The notes under the pieces were generated by a model, which was given only the letters and a program-made list of their open reading frames with translations, had not been told where the DNA came from and ran no database searches. Made by a program: the position numbers and the translations under genes. Shown here one piece after another: positions 42,880 through 54,025 of a stretch of DNA of 64,000 nucleotides. Position 1 is the stretch's first letter. Each line of letters opens with the position of its first letter. This stretch comes from Prorocentrum cordatum (taxonomy: Eukaryota > Sar > Dinophyceae > Prorocentrales > Prorocentraceae): the NCBI GenBank assembly GCA_963575745.1, contig CAUYUJ010003891.1:251518-315517 (forward strand), read 5' to 3'.

Positions 42880-45085
42880 GCGTTCCTCGCCCGGCCGAAG
42901 GCGCGACAGGCGCAGGCCGTAGTCGCTGGGGTTGCGTTCCGTCTCGATGCGCTGGCGGGCCCAGCGGGCGTTCGCGGCTGCTTGCAGAGCGGCCGCCCTC
43001 CGCGCGAAGGCCGGCAGCTCCCCGCAGCGAGCCCGCCCGCCGCCCACGGCAAAGACCTCGGACATGTTGTCCCCGAGCGAGAGCAGCACGCGAGAATGGT
43101 TGGCAGGATCATTGCAGAAGTCCTCGAGGCCCATGAGGGCTGCTCGGGCCTCGAGGTGGTGGATCTAGGCTGCGAAGGCGTCGGTGAGCACTGCGCCCGC
43201 GGCGCCAGGCGCCAGCGCGCCTCGCAGATCGTCTCGTCGATCATCGAGTGGCGGTGAAGGGTCCGCCTCCATGAGCCTCCACCTCTCATGTTATGGGGCG
43301 GCGGCCCAGGCCTCGCGCGGGTCGGTGTCCCTGGCGTGGAACGCGAAGCCCCGCGCGCTGGAGTCCGAGCAGCACGCCACTGTGGCGATGCCTCTCCCGA
43401 GCACCGACGCAGCCAGCGCCAGCACGCCCTGCGCCACCCGCAGCCCCACGACCACGGCGGTGTCCAGCACGCGCGGCGGCCCCAGCCCGTCGCCCACGAT
43501 CTGGTAGGCCGAGCCCAGGCAGTAGAGGAGCTCCCTCCTGACGCTGAAGTGGCCCACCAGGTGGCCGATGATGTTGCGCAGCTGGGCGGGCGAGATAGGC
43601 CGAACCTGGCAAGCCTCGTCAGGGGCCAGCCGCGGCCGCCGCATCCGCCGCGGCCTCGGGATGAGGCAGCGCCGCCGCCCGCGGATCTGGCGCCCGACGG
43701 ACTCGCGGTCCGAGGCGGGCCCCGCCCCCTCGTGGAGCAGGAAGTCGATGCAGGTGAGCTCCTCGCACAGCGCGTGGAAGAGCCTGAGCGCGGCCTCGGG
43801 GCTGCCGCCGACGAAGTTGCCGTTGTCGACGAGGGGGGCGACGAGGGCGGCGGCCCTGCCGGACAGCGGCGGAGGCCCCCACTCCTTAAGGGCGGCTTCG
43901 GGCCCCCCCCGCCGCCGCAAAGCTCGGCGCGACGCCGCCTCCAGGCTGCCGTGGCAGAAGAACATCGTCCGGCTCCAACCCATCGGCCAGCCTCTAAAAC
44001 GCGCCCAGAGGAGCTCGTGACCTTCTCCGGGGTCGACGGCGTGCTGAACGTTATCGTAAACCTCAGCGACACCGATGTCCAAGGTCGCCGACGACGCGCC
44101 CCCTGGGAACCCCGACGCGGCGCTGTCCGCGCGGAACTGGTAGACGCCATCCTTGAGGTCCATGCCCGCGCCCGACAGGTCGAGCACGTCGACGCCCTCG
44201 GCGCCTTGGCCGCGCGCGGGGAGGCCCCCTGCCGACAGTCGGCACCACTCCCCCGACAGCGCGAGGTTGGAGAGCGCCCCCGGCGAGGCGAGGTCGGACT
44301 TCGGCGGCCGCCCGTGGTGCTGGTTGGTCGGCCTGCAGTCCAGGACGAGCCTGAGCGCGTCGCCCTTCTGTTTGACGAAGACAGCCCCGACCAGGCAGCG
44401 CCCCCGTCTCTTCCACGAGATGAGGCCCACTCGGTCGAGACGGCGCACAAGGTCCCGGCGCGCCTCCAGCGAGCCGACGAGCTCGGGGTCCCAATGCGGC
44501 ACCGCGGGGTCCACGATCGACGCCAGTCCCTCCGGCAGCAGCACGATGAAGGAGACGGGATCCTCGAGGTACGGACGCCGCTCGTCAACCACAAGGTCCA
44601 GGGCATTAACAGGATCGCCAGACCGATGCAGGGCCGCCAGCTTGCTCGGGTCGCACGCCGCCGCGGAACAATCGTCGTCCACGTCGTAGATCGACCTACG
44701 CTTGATGATCTCCTGGAGAGCCCCCTCCGCAAACTCGGCGTTGAGGTCCGGCGGGGGGAGGAAGTGCGCCACTGCGCGACCGATGTTGTTGAGCACCCCG
44801 CCCAGCGCGGCGCCGATGCTCTGGGGAGAAACTCGGCTGGGCGACTCGAGCACGAGTGCCCGTCCCGGCTGACAGCTAGCCGCTAGCCAGGGCGTCAAGA
44901 GACGCCGCGGCCCCTTCCACCAACTCTTCAGATCGAGCCTGCCGGCGCCGCCGCCGGGCCAGGTGGCGGGCGCCGCCTCCGCTCTCCGCCGCCTCGGGAA
45001 GGCGTAGGGGTATCGGAAAAAAGCCAGCCCCGACCACCATGATGACAGGGTCGGCGCCAGCCCCGAGCGACCGAAGCAGGCTGCC
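42880..45085 (-). pseudogene. Reverse transcriptase and RNase H domains
   Basis: RT motifs in order: FVKQKGDALRLVLDCRPTNQ (fingers), VDVLDLSGAGMDLKDGVYQF (first catalytic Asp region), RGWPMGWSRTMFFCHGSLEA, and APLVDNGNFVGGSPEA, where the usual YxDD is VDN, a form I associate with this dinoflagellate group. Further on HLVGHFSVRRELLYCLGSAY precedes the RNase H-like ACCSDSSARGFAFHARD (43372-43335). The same frame continues through a TAA at 43293-43291 and a TAG at 43167-43165 into HSRVLLSLGDNMSEVFAVGG and ETERNPSDYGLRLSR, the end of the RNase H region. Two nonsense codons in one otherwise intact frame point to decay rather than splicing. Confidence 0.85.
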
Positions 45086-45089
45086 TCAG

Positions 45090-46581
45090 TCACTTGTCCT
45101 TTTCTTTGCCGCCTATGGGGCCCTTGTCCCCAGGTCCCTTGCACTTGTCCTCCTCCTCCTGGTACAACTTCGCCTGCTTCTGGGGGAAGGCCCGCGACTC
45201 CTGCCCGTCCGCCATGCACCCTGCGACCTTCTCCGTGAGGACGCCGCCGGTGGAGTCCAGCGAGCTCATCACCATAAGTAAGCCGCCCTGGAAGACGGGG
45301 TTCGCGGGCGAGCGGGCCACCGCCCGGTGGATCTGGAGAAGCAGGCGGGCGCACCTCTCCGCGCTGGCCAGCTGGCCGGCGCTCAGCAGGAAGGTCATCT
45401 CGGCGAGCGCATCCTTGAGCTTGGCGAAGCGGGGCCGGTCGAGGTCCCGCTGGATGGGGGGGGTGTGGGCGTCCTGGCCGCGGCCACTCGTCTTCTCCTC
45501 GCGCCACTCCACCACGTCCTGGACGCCGACCTGCACCGCAAAGGTCCAGAAGCGGTACCCATGCTCCTCGATCTCGGCCAGGACCGCGCCCCCCTTGGTC
45601 ACCATCCTGAGAGCAATGCGTGTGATCTCGAGTGGCATAATCTCCCCGAACATGTCGTGCGCTGTGCCCGCGACCCTCCACTCCATCGTCAGCGCGGCGG
45701 CCGCTGCTGCGGGACCCGCCGCCCCAGCTTCCGCTGGGTAAAGCACAGCCGCCACAGCCGCCGCCTCCTGACGGGCCATCTGCAGCGCCGCCTCGTCGAA
45801 CTGGTCGGTGATGTAGATGTCGCGCGCCACGTGCGCTGGGTACGGAGCAGCTCGAGCGAACGGCACCACGAGGTGCCTGGAGATGACGACGACCAGCACC
45901 TCCGCGTCGGGCGAGAACGCGATCCAGCACAGGTCGTCCAGTCGATGCGCCTCGGCGAGCAGGTGACATCTAAAATGATCGTCCTCGAAGTTGATGGCCA
46001 CCATGGTCTCGTGGATGTCGGGCGCTCTCGCCCTGGTGCCAGGCTAACCCCGACCTGGCCCTCAGCGGGTCCTCCGCGAACGCCAAGGGGTTGGCTCGCC
46101 CGTCGAAGGGTCCCCAGCAGCCGAGCCCGAAGGCACAGACGGCGACGAGGAGGCGCTGGCTCGCGCCGCCGCAACGAGCTCGGGCAGCCCGAGCGGGGGG
46201 GGCCGGGAGCGCCCGCTTCCAGCGCCCGCTGCGGCGTTCTCGGGCGGCGCTCTGGCCGCCGGCCTCCGGCCGTCAGCCTGGCCTGCGAGGCACGCGAGCG
46301 GCAGCAGGCCCCCGATGCTGCACGCCAGCGAGAGCGACCAGCCCCCACCAGAGGGCGCCAAGGCCGCTGGCCACGCGGGCGCCGCGAGCCCAGCTGGCGT
46401 GCTCTGGCCCGCCACCGCCAGGCACTCCGCCGCGCGCTCCGGGCACGCCGCACAACCCCGCGAGCAGGCCGGCCACTCGAGCCGTGGCTCGCAGACACGC
46501 GGCGGCGCCGCAGGCGCCAGGGCTTGCGCGACCCACCCGCCGCCAATGCCGCCAGAAGTTCTCGTACGAAGATGGAGACAT
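45090..46581 (-). CDS. Gag-like N-terminal protein of the retroelement
   Basis: The best-supported part is 46004-45090, about 304 residues: FEDDHFRCHLLAEAHRLDDL, WIAFSPDAEVLVVVISRH, a mid region with MEWRVAGTAHDMFGEIMPLE, then PRFAKLKDALAEMTFLLSAG and a basic, Lys/Asp/Gly-rich end (CKGPGDKGPIGGKEKDK). I recognise this layout as the domain preceding RT in related dinoflagellate polyproteins. Upstream, a start at 46581 (MSPSSYENFWRHWRRVG) and hydrophobic Ala/Leu/Gly-rich segments (SLACSIGGLLPLACLAG) are present but in more than one frame. Role if intact: particle or RNA binding. The following RT frame is -1 relative to this one. Confidence 0.65.
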
Positions 46582-46611
46582 GATGGCTACCCCTGGCCCT
46601 GAAGGCCTGCG

Positions 46612-46674
46612 GCTCGAGAAAAGAATTGCAAAAGCACTTAGATGAGGGATAAGCTGTGCAGACACATATCATAT
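46612..46674 (-). repeat. A1 repeat at the 5' end of the retroelement
   Basis: It matches A2 at 40447-40507. The plus-strand core is CACTTAGATGAGGGATAA, then GCAGACACATATCAT. Homology stops at its outer side (TATGTTCCGTGCAGCG beyond 46674), consistent with the element boundary. The first candidate ATG of the polyprotein is at 46581. Confidence 0.7.
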
Positions 46675-46676
46675 GT

Positions 46677-47400
46677 TCCGTGCAGCGTGGATATCGCCTG
46701 CTCTTGCTCATCTATATCATCGTTATGTCTTTCTCCCCCGCATGTAATGTGTCGGATAATCGCGCACGCATTGCTGATGCATCGGCGAATATGAGATGGA
46801 GAAGAACGGGCTCCGAATCGCGCCACAACGCCGATGCATCGGTACATCGGCAATGCGGCTTGATCCTTCGGCCGCATCTGCTCTGGCACATTTTGGAAGG
46901 CCTGGACCCCTCCCTGGACATCCCGCGATGTGATCTTGTTCCATGCGCGGCCCCAAAGGTCTTGACCACTTCTCCTAGGGTAGCTTTTCGTCCCCAGTCA
47001 AATGTTTGATAGCCCAAGGGCCCGATAAAAAGGCTCCATGGGTCGAAAGCGAGGAAACACGCCGGGATCGAGAAAGCCTCCTCCTCCTCATCATGCCCGC
47101 GGCCCCCTCCGAGCCTGCGGCATGGCCCACCGACATCAGCTGGGCGCCCCCTGCGAGGCACGGATGGCGTCGATCTTGGCCTTCTGCCTCCGCTTCTTCT
47201 CGTCCTGCGCTCCCGCAGGGGGCGGTGCCGCGCCTACCGTGTCTTATCATGCCTCGTTGGCTTCTATCGTCTCCATGTCGGTGTACGTTTTTTCCGTTGG
47301 TGCCAGCACGACTACAATCCAAGGAACTCTACACAAAGAACGAAGCCCCCAACTCGGTCCAAAAAGCGCTCGGGTGCACGAGGAGCGCCAGAGGAGCAAC
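46677..47400. other. Unassigned sequence beyond the retroelement
   Basis: Open frames on both strands lack domain features. 47090-47230 is GC-rich. CGATGCATCGG occurs at 46831 and similar TGATGCATCGGCG at 46773, minor repeats. No gene is called. Confidence 0.4.
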
Positions 47401-47403
47401 CAC

Positions 47404-48130
47404 GGAAGGACCTGGGGAACAACGAGCCCCTTCTAAACCCAAACCCTCCATGCGTCCGGTCGCACACCGCCGATCGTCACCGTCGTCCTCCTCCTCCTAG
47501 GCGGTCGACGTAACCATGGAAGGACCTGGGGAACAACGGGCCCCTTCTAAACCCAAAAACCCTCCATGCGTCCGGTCGCACACCGCCGATCGTCACCGTC
47601 GTCCTCCTCCTCCTAGGCGGTCGACGTAACCATGGAAGGACCTGGGGAACAACGGGCCCCTTCTAAACCCAAAAACCCTCCATGCGTCCGGTCGCACACC
47701 GCCGATCGTCACCGTCGTCCTCCTCCTCCTAGGCGGTCGACGTAACCATGGAAGGACCTGGGGAACAACGGGCCCCTTCTAAACCCAAAAACCCTCCATG
47801 CGTCCGGTCGCAAACCGCCGATCGTCACCGTCGTCCTCCTCCTCCTAGGCGGTCGACGTAACCATGGAAGGACCTGGGGAACAACGGGCCCCTTCTAAAC
47901 CCAAAAACCCTCCATGCGTCCGGTCGCACACCGCCGATCGTCACCGTCGTCCTCCTCCTCCTAGGCGGTCGACGTAACCATGGAAGGACCTGGGGAACAA
48001 CGGGCCCCTTCTAAACCCAAACCCTCCATGCGTCTGGTCGTACACCGCCGATCGCCACCGTCGTCCTCCTCCTCCTGGGCGGTCGACGTAACCATGGAAG
48101 GACCTGGGGAACAACGGGCCCCTTCGGGGA
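47404..48130 (+). repeat. 116-bp tandem repeat, seven units
   Basis: GGAAGGACCTGGGGAACAAC starts units at 47404, 47518, 47634, 47750, 47866, 47982 and 48096 (114-116 bp). Each has GGGCCCCTTCTAAACCC, CCTCCATGCGTCCGGTCGC and CCGTCGTCCTCCTCCTCC then GCGGTCGACG. Inner units are almost identical, implying recent expansion. The last unit turns into different sequence at 48125. Confidence 0.92.
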
Positions 48131-49330
48131 TGGACAGACCCCCCTTTAGTAAAACGTGGTTTAGTGAAGACGACCTGAGGCCCAACCCTGGCGGGCGCAA
48201 GCCTGGAAAATAACGGCCGCGGCGAACTCTCGAGAACCGAAAACGGACAATTCACTAATCGACGTGTCACTGTTGGCCCCCGACCCCTTCTAAACCGGTC
48301 GCACACCGCCGATCGCCACCGCCGCCCTCCTCCCCCCCGGGCGGTCGACGCGCGATCCCCCCCCCCGCCGCGGGGCACAGGTGGCAGAAGTCGCAGTCCA
48401 CGGCCAGCGAGCAGCCCTTCGGCTTCCAGAAGAAGGCGCAGGGGTGGCACTCTGCGGGGTGGCCTCACGGGCGTTCGGGGCGTGCCTGTACCTCCTTGCT
48501 TCCACTGCTCCTCCTCCGTCCCTGCTCCTGACAGGCAGCCCCTCGTCGTCAGACCTCCAGACGTGTCCGCATGGCGGGCGGAGGCTTCGCCTGATATTCC
48601 TTCTCTGTGACCATGGAACTTGGGAGCGGGCGCCTTCTGTGAACGCTTGGAAGGGGGGAGCGAGGTTCGAACTCCTCGGCCCCCCCCCCCGTCGGATCCA
48701 ACGGGGGGGGGGTTCGAACCTCCCCCCCGCCCTCTCCGGATCCGAAGGGGGGGTCGAACCGCATGTCGGACCAATCCCAAACGACCAATACCAATTACAA
48801 CCGACCTGGCCACTTGTCAACCGGCCCAAAAAAGAACTGGTACCAATTACATCCGGCCGTCCTAGGATTCTTGTGTATGGCATTGAAAAGCCATAGAGAA
48901 AGCAAGTGAACGTATCAAGGGTTCTGGGAGTCAACATGAATGCTTCGGTTGGAGCTGGTACAAGTTTATTGTTTGGGATATGTGAGCTGTGTTGTTTTGC
49001 TACAGCAGTTCGCAACAACACATATCACCACAAAACAACAACGTATAGCCAACACAAAAAAAAACAGATCTTCACGACGCATACTTATACTTTCACAACA
49101 ACCCAAGTCGAAAACCCGATGTATCATCGTCGTTGTCCTCGGCGGTTCCTTCCTTCCTCCTTTCCTGTTTCTTCCCTCCTCCTCTTCCTCCTCCTCCTTC
49201 TCGTCTTCCTCCAGGAGTCTCCAGGTTGTCTCAGAAATCCTTCGGACATCTTTCAAACATGCACCAACACCCCTATAGAAATCCTTCGGCACTCCTCCTA
49301 CAATCAATTTCTCCAAACATGCGCCAAACA
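48131..49330. other. Unassigned sequence
   Basis: 48290-48360 holds another fragment of the 116-bp unit (GGTCGCACACCGCCGATCGC). 48680-48760 has facing poly-C/poly-G with TTCGAAC between (GGGGGGTTCGAACCTCCCCCC), a strong inverted repeat. 48790-48870 has CCAATACCAATTACAACCG-like words. 48890-49330 is AT-richer with no coding support. Confidence 0.4.
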
Positions 49331-50350
49331 TCCTTACACATTCCTCTCAGGTGCCTCTAAAGAGCCTTTACGGACCTCCCAAGGAGTTCTACGGAACCTC
49401 TCAGGAGCTTCTGAAGAACTGCTGAAGGGCCTCTACGGAATCTGGAAGGAGCTGCTAAGGAGCCTGCGAGGAGCTTCTAAGGCGCCTGGAGTCATTCTTA
49501 AGGAAACGCTAAGGAGCCTGCAAGGAACTTCTAAGGAGCCTCGAACAAAGTTTGTAAGGGGCTTCTAGGAGCTTTTCAGGAGCCTCCCAGGAGTTTGTAT
49601 GGAGCTTCTAAGGAGTCCCACCAGCCCTCTGGGCGTAGGTGGTCTAGAGCAGATCCTCTTCCACCCCTCCCTCTTCCCCCTTGGGGAGGGGTTTACCCCT
49701 CCCCCTACCCCCTCCCCTGGACCTGGAAGGGGGGGGCCGCGGGTAGTTAGAGCGTCCCAGATGGCCCAAGACGGCTCCAAGAGCGCCTCAGAGAACCCAA
49801 GATGAGCTCCAAGATGGCTCAAGATAGCGCAAGATCGCTCGAGATGGCTCCTAAGATGGTTCCAAGAAGCCCAAAGACGGCCCCAAGATAACTCCAAGTG
49901 GCCAAACAGCTCCCCAAGGAGGCCCCGAAGAGGCCAAAATCGTCCCAAAACCTAAGGAAAATCAATGATTTTTGCTTTCTCGCCTTTTCGCTTCCGATGG
50001 CCATCCGAGGCCTGGAGATGGCTCCAAGATGGCCCAAGAGGGCCCCAAGAGAGCCCCAAAAGAGCCCCAAGACGGCCCCAAGAGCGCCCAAGAGCACTCC
50101 AAGAGCGTTCCAAGAGGGGTCCAAGAGGCGATTTTAGGGGCTTCCGAGGGGGGACGCTAATTAAACCCCCCCTCTTGTTTGATCGACTCCCTCCAAGATG
50201 GCCCCAAAAGCGCCCCGAAGGCTCCCCATAGCGCTCCAAGAAGCCCCAAGACCGCCCCAAGATGGTTCCAAGAGGCCCCAAGAAGCGCCCAAGAGACCTC
50301 CAAGAGGCTTCCCAGAGAACCCTAAGAAGCCTCAAGAGGATCTCCGAAAT
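49331..50350 (+). repeat. Degenerate GGAGCTTCTAAGGAGCC and CAAGATGGCCC repeats
   Basis: 49350-49620 repeats GGAGCTTCTAAGGAGCCT-like 30-36 bp units. 49750-49940 and 50010-50340 repeat CCAAGATGGCCCCAAGAG-like 10-20 bp units. Two related AT-richer blocks (AAAATCAATGATTTTTGC at 49957 and its neighbourhood) sit between. Frames through these are repetitive and not called. Confidence 0.65.
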
Positions 50351-51180
50351 GCATTTAAGACGCTTCTGTCTCTTCGGTTCGCCGTCCTCTTCAATTTCTC
50401 CTCCACCTCTTCCTCCTCCTCCTTCTCCTCCTTCTCCTCCCTCTGCTCCTTCTCCTCCTTCTCGTCCTCCTCGTCCTCGCCCTACTCCATATCCTCCTCA
50501 TTATCATCCTCCTCCTCCTCCTCGTCCCCTTCCTCCTCCTCCTCTTCCTCCGACGACGATTCCTCTTCCATCCTCCCCCTCTCGGGGTATGTGACAGTTC
50601 CCCGCCCTTTGTTATTCTGCATGCTCCCCGACTTCCCTGATCACCTCAACTCCCCTGGGCATGGTTTCCGGATGGGCTGGTGGGGATACGCGAAGCGTCA
50701 ACAATTTCTATGGACCCTCTGGGGAGCTTCTACGGAGCCTTTAAGGAGCTTCTGAGGAGCCTCTCAGGAGCGTTTAGGGGGCTTCTCAAAAGGTTCTAAG
50801 GGACTCCTGGGGAGCTTCTAAAGAAGCCTCTGAGAAGCTTCTACGGACCCCCCAAGAACATTTTTTGGGGGAACCTGTCAAAAACTTGGACAGCGACTGA
50901 AATTGGTACCAATTGGCTTGGATTGAGGCCGACATGGTTCGAATCCGTCCTAATTGGTTGCGAATTCTCCCATTTTCGGTTCGTGCCCCCCCCTTCTCCA
51001 GCGACGCGGTTCCGAAGATGTCTCGAGCGGCGGCCCTGCGAGTGTGAGGACGTCTCGAGCGGCGGCGCCGCGGCTGAGAGGATGCCTCGGGCGGCGGCGC
51101 CGAAGGTGCGAGGGCGTCTCGAGCACTCACGCCGCGGTTGTGCGGACGTCTCGAGCGCCCGTGCCGAGGCGGTGCGGATG
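50351..51180. repeat. CTC/TCC triplet tract and flanks
   Basis: 50400-50570 is TCCTCCTCC-type repeat. 50700-50860 again carries GGAGCTTCTACGGAGCC units like those at 49.35 kb. 50990-51180 repeats GGATGTCTCGAGCGGCGGC-like 40-bp units, five or six of them. Confidence 0.6.
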
Positions 51181-52030
51181 CCTGGGGCCCCCTGGGTCGT
51201 GGTCTCGTTCTCTCGGACCCTGGGTCGTGGTGTCGTCTTCTTGGGCCCTGGTTCGTCTTCTTGGGCCCGTCCACGACGACGACCCCGTCCGCCCCCTCGT
51301 TCCTGCTTGCTCTGCGCTGCCTCTGCCGCTCCCCTCCCTCCTCCTGTCCTGGTCGGCGTTCGTTCGCAATGCTTTTTCTTCTTGCCCCTCCTCCTCCTCC
51401 TCCTCCTCCTCCTCCTGCGCCTCCCTGCGCAAAGAGGAAGCAGACGGCAGCCGCAGTTGCGCTGGAACCTGCCTCCCTCTCGTGACAGAGCAGCCTGGTG
51501 TTTTGCCAATTCAGGTTAGGAATGCGTGAGCATTCCTTTTGTAGTTTGTATGTCGCCTGCCTGGTGCCCTCAGGCCGCGGCCGCGCGAGAGCGGAGCATC
51601 GGCACCGCGTGCCCCAGCACGGGCAGTTGCGTTTTCCTCTTGGACGCAGAGCATTTAAGGATTTGGAAGAGGAAGCAGGTTCGTGGTCTCGCTTTCTCGG
51701 CCCCTGGATCGTGGTCTCGCTTTCTCGGGCGCTGGTTCGTTACCTCGTTTTTTTTTGCTCGGCCCCTGGGTCGTGGTCTCGTTCTCTCGGACCCTGACTC
51801 GTTGTCTCGTTTTCTCGGCCCGATGGGTCGTGGTCTCGTTCTCTCGGACCCTGGCTCGTTTTCTCGTTGCCTTGTTCTCTCGGCCCCTATGGGCCGTGGC
51901 GTCGTTCTCTCGGACCCTGGCTCGTTCTCGCTCTCTCCGCCCCATGGGTCGTGATCTTCGTCTCCTGGGGCCCTGGTTCGCTCTCTCGTCTTCGTGGCCC
52001 CTGGGTCGTGGTGTCGTTTTCGCTCACTCT
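51181..52030 (+). repeat. GGTCGTGGTCTCGTTCTCTCGG minisatellite
   Basis: TCGTGGTCTCGTTCTCTCGG followed by ACCCTGG recurs from 51205 to 51260 and again, in more than ten units, from 51680 to 52030. 51370-51430 is a CTCCTCCTC tract. The roughly 29-bp units vary in length by added CGGCCCCTGG/GCTCGTT pieces. Confidence 0.7.
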
Positions 52031-52880
52031 GGCTCGTGCTCTCGCGCTCCGCAGCCTGGCTCGGGGCCGCGAGCGGCCCCCTCCTCGGGGTCTCATGCGC
52101 TCACAGGAGGCGCCCGACGCTGCGGGCCCCGTCCCCGACCCCGGGCCGCGCGCCACCGCGCCACCGCGCCCCCCGGCTGCCCCGGCGCTCCCGCTCCCGG
52201 CGGCGCCCCTGCGCATGGCGCCCCGCCCGGCCTCGCCATGGCTCGGACGTCCATTCCCTGTGCTTTTTTCGGTTTCGTGCGTGGTTTTTTCGCCAAATCA
52301 TCAAGGATGCTCCTCGATGGTCCTCGCCGAAAGAAAAATACACACGTCCGAGCGATGCCAAGTGGCCCGGTACACGGACCCTGCGGGGCGGCACCTGGTC
52401 GGGGGCCCACGCTCCAGGAATCCCACGGATCGGGTGGAGTGCGGAGGAAGTCCTGACCCAGGGTGCTGGTCTCGTCCTCAGAACGTTCGCGGCCTGCGGG
52501 CCTGCGAACATTCTCAGAGACCTGGCGCTGACGCACTTTCTCAGAACACCGACGATCCAAACGGAACCCCCGAGGGAGCGGCTCCCAGCCAGTCAGTGGG
52601 GCTCGGCCGCCACATCCTCGCCTGTGACAGCGACGATCGAGGCAGCGGCCCGACAGGGCGGGGACCCCAGGGGGAGCCCAGAGGAATCCCAGAAGAAGCG
52701 GCCGAACCCACCGAGGTAATTGCTCGACCCTGCCACGGCCGCCACGGACACCTCTTCGGACCCGAGAACGGAAACCCCCCCAAGACGCCGAGGAGCAGGC
52801 GGACCCGAGAACGGAAACCCCCAAGACGCCGAGCAGCATAGAAGGGCGAGGAGGAGAAGGAGACGGAGGCCCCCCTCCAG
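52031..52880. other. Unassigned GC-rich sequence
   Basis: No coding frame is convincing. 52745-52830 has two copies of GGACCCGAGAACGGAAACCC about 49 bp apart. It precedes the 155-bp satellite. Confidence 0.4.
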
Positions 52881-54025
52881 GACGGCGGATGCCCTCCGTG
52901 CGCTGCGGGAACCCCTCCCCCAAGTCCCGCCGGCTGCAGGGAGGGCGGAAGCAGACCCTGTCGCTGCACCAGTTCGGTGCGGCCCCGCTGCCAGGGCGAT
53001 GGGAGGGAGGGAAGGACACAGAGGAACCCCTCACGTCAGCGGATGCTCTCCCTGCGCCGCGGGATTCCCTCCCCCAGGGGTCCCGCCGGCTGCAAGGAGA
53101 ACAGAGACTAACTCCGTCGATGCACCAGTTCGGTGCGACCCTTTGGCTAGCACAGAAGGGCGAGGAGGAGAACGGAGGCAACCCTCAGGACTGCGGACGC
53201 CCTCCGTGCGCAGACCCCCTCCCCCGAGGGTCCCGCCGGCCGCAGGGAGGACGGATGTCGAGTTCGGTGCGACCCTACTGCCGGGGGGGAGGGAGGAAGT
53301 GAAGGAACTGGAGGACCCCTTCAGGTCGGCGGACGCCCTCCGAACGCAACGGGGAACCCTCCCCCCAAAGTCCCGCTGGCCGCTGGGAGTACGGGTGACC
53401 ACATCTTCGATGCACCAGTTCGGTGCGACCCTGGCGTCACGGAGGTGGGGGGAGGGGAAGGATACCGAGGGCCCCCTTCAGGGCCGAGGATGCCCTCCGT
53501 ACGCCGCGGGACCCCCTCCCCCAAGGGTCCCGCTGGCAGCAGGGAGGGCGGATCACGGCACCGTCGCTGCACCAGCTCGGTGCGGCCCCGTGGCCGGAGA
53601 CGACGCAGGGAGGGAGGGAGAGGACCCATCCAGGCCAGCGAACGCCCTTCCTGCACCGCGGGGCGCCCCCTCCCCCACGGGTCCCGCTGGCTGCAGGGAG
53701 TGCGGATGACGACACCGCTCACGCGCCAGATCGGTGCGCCCGCGATGCCAAGGATGAGGGCGGGGAGGACGGAGGGTAGGGACCCCCTCGGGACAGGGGA
53801 CGCCCTCCGTGCGCCACGGGACCCCCTCCCCCAAGGGTCCCGCCAACTGCAGGGAGGGCGGAGGACACGGTGCGATCTTGTCGGCTGGGAGGAGGCCCCC
53901 TTCAGGCCGGCCGAGGCCCTGCGGGTGCCGTGGGGCTTCCTCCCCCCGCCGTCCCGCCCGCCGCAGGGAGTGCGAGTGGGGACACCATCCATGCACCAAT
54001 TCGGTGCGGCCTTGCTGCCGGAGAT
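52881..54025 (+). repeat. About 155-bp satellite, eight units
   Basis: Units contain GGACGCCCTCCGTGCGCC, GGGACCCCCTCCCCCAAGGG, TCCCGCCGGCTGCAGGGAGG and ATGCACCAGTTCGGTGC. Starts lie near 52885, 53040, 53199, 53330, 53486, 53638, 53800 and 53915. GCACCAGTTCGGTGC is a 5-bp stem with a 5-nt loop and is among the most conserved parts. Further units are at 54560-54985. Confidence 0.85.

Larger units (their letters stand above)
40115..46676 (-). mobile_element. DIRS/Ngaro-like tyrosine-recombinase retroelement with a methyltransferase-like domain
   Basis: Minus-strand order: A1 repeat (about 46612-46674), gag-like ORF, RT, RNase H, cytosine-methyltransferase-like block, tyrosine-recombinase-like block, B1 (40508-40732), A2 (about 40447-40507), B2 (40115-40338). 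B1 and B2 are about 225 bp and about 90% identical (ATCCCCTGGGAAACGTGCTT ... CTGAGCCGGCTCGTGGACAC). A1 and A2 share 40 bp with about five differences (CACTTAGATGAGGGATAA ... GCAGACACATATCA), and similarity fades over the next 20. A1-ORFs-B1-A2-B2 is the split-direct-repeat plan known for Ngaro-type elements, which carry a tyrosine recombinase in place of an integrase. Stops and frame changes indicate a dead or poorly assembled copy. Confidence 0.75.

Noticed and set aside
41202-44886. Very long frames, 1176 codons on the minus strand and 532 codons on the plus strand over the retroelement
   Set aside because: They are alternate or antisense frames of GC-rich RT/methyltransferase sequence; motif-bearing frames are different ones.
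48680-48760. A second tRNA T-loop-like word GGTTCGAACC
   Set aside because: It sits within facing poly-C and poly-G runs, part of a simple inverted repeat, with no cloverleaf around it.
50925-50960. tRNA-like B box GGTTCGAATCC
   Set aside because: No T-arm stem, no A box at the right distance and no acceptor pairing are found.
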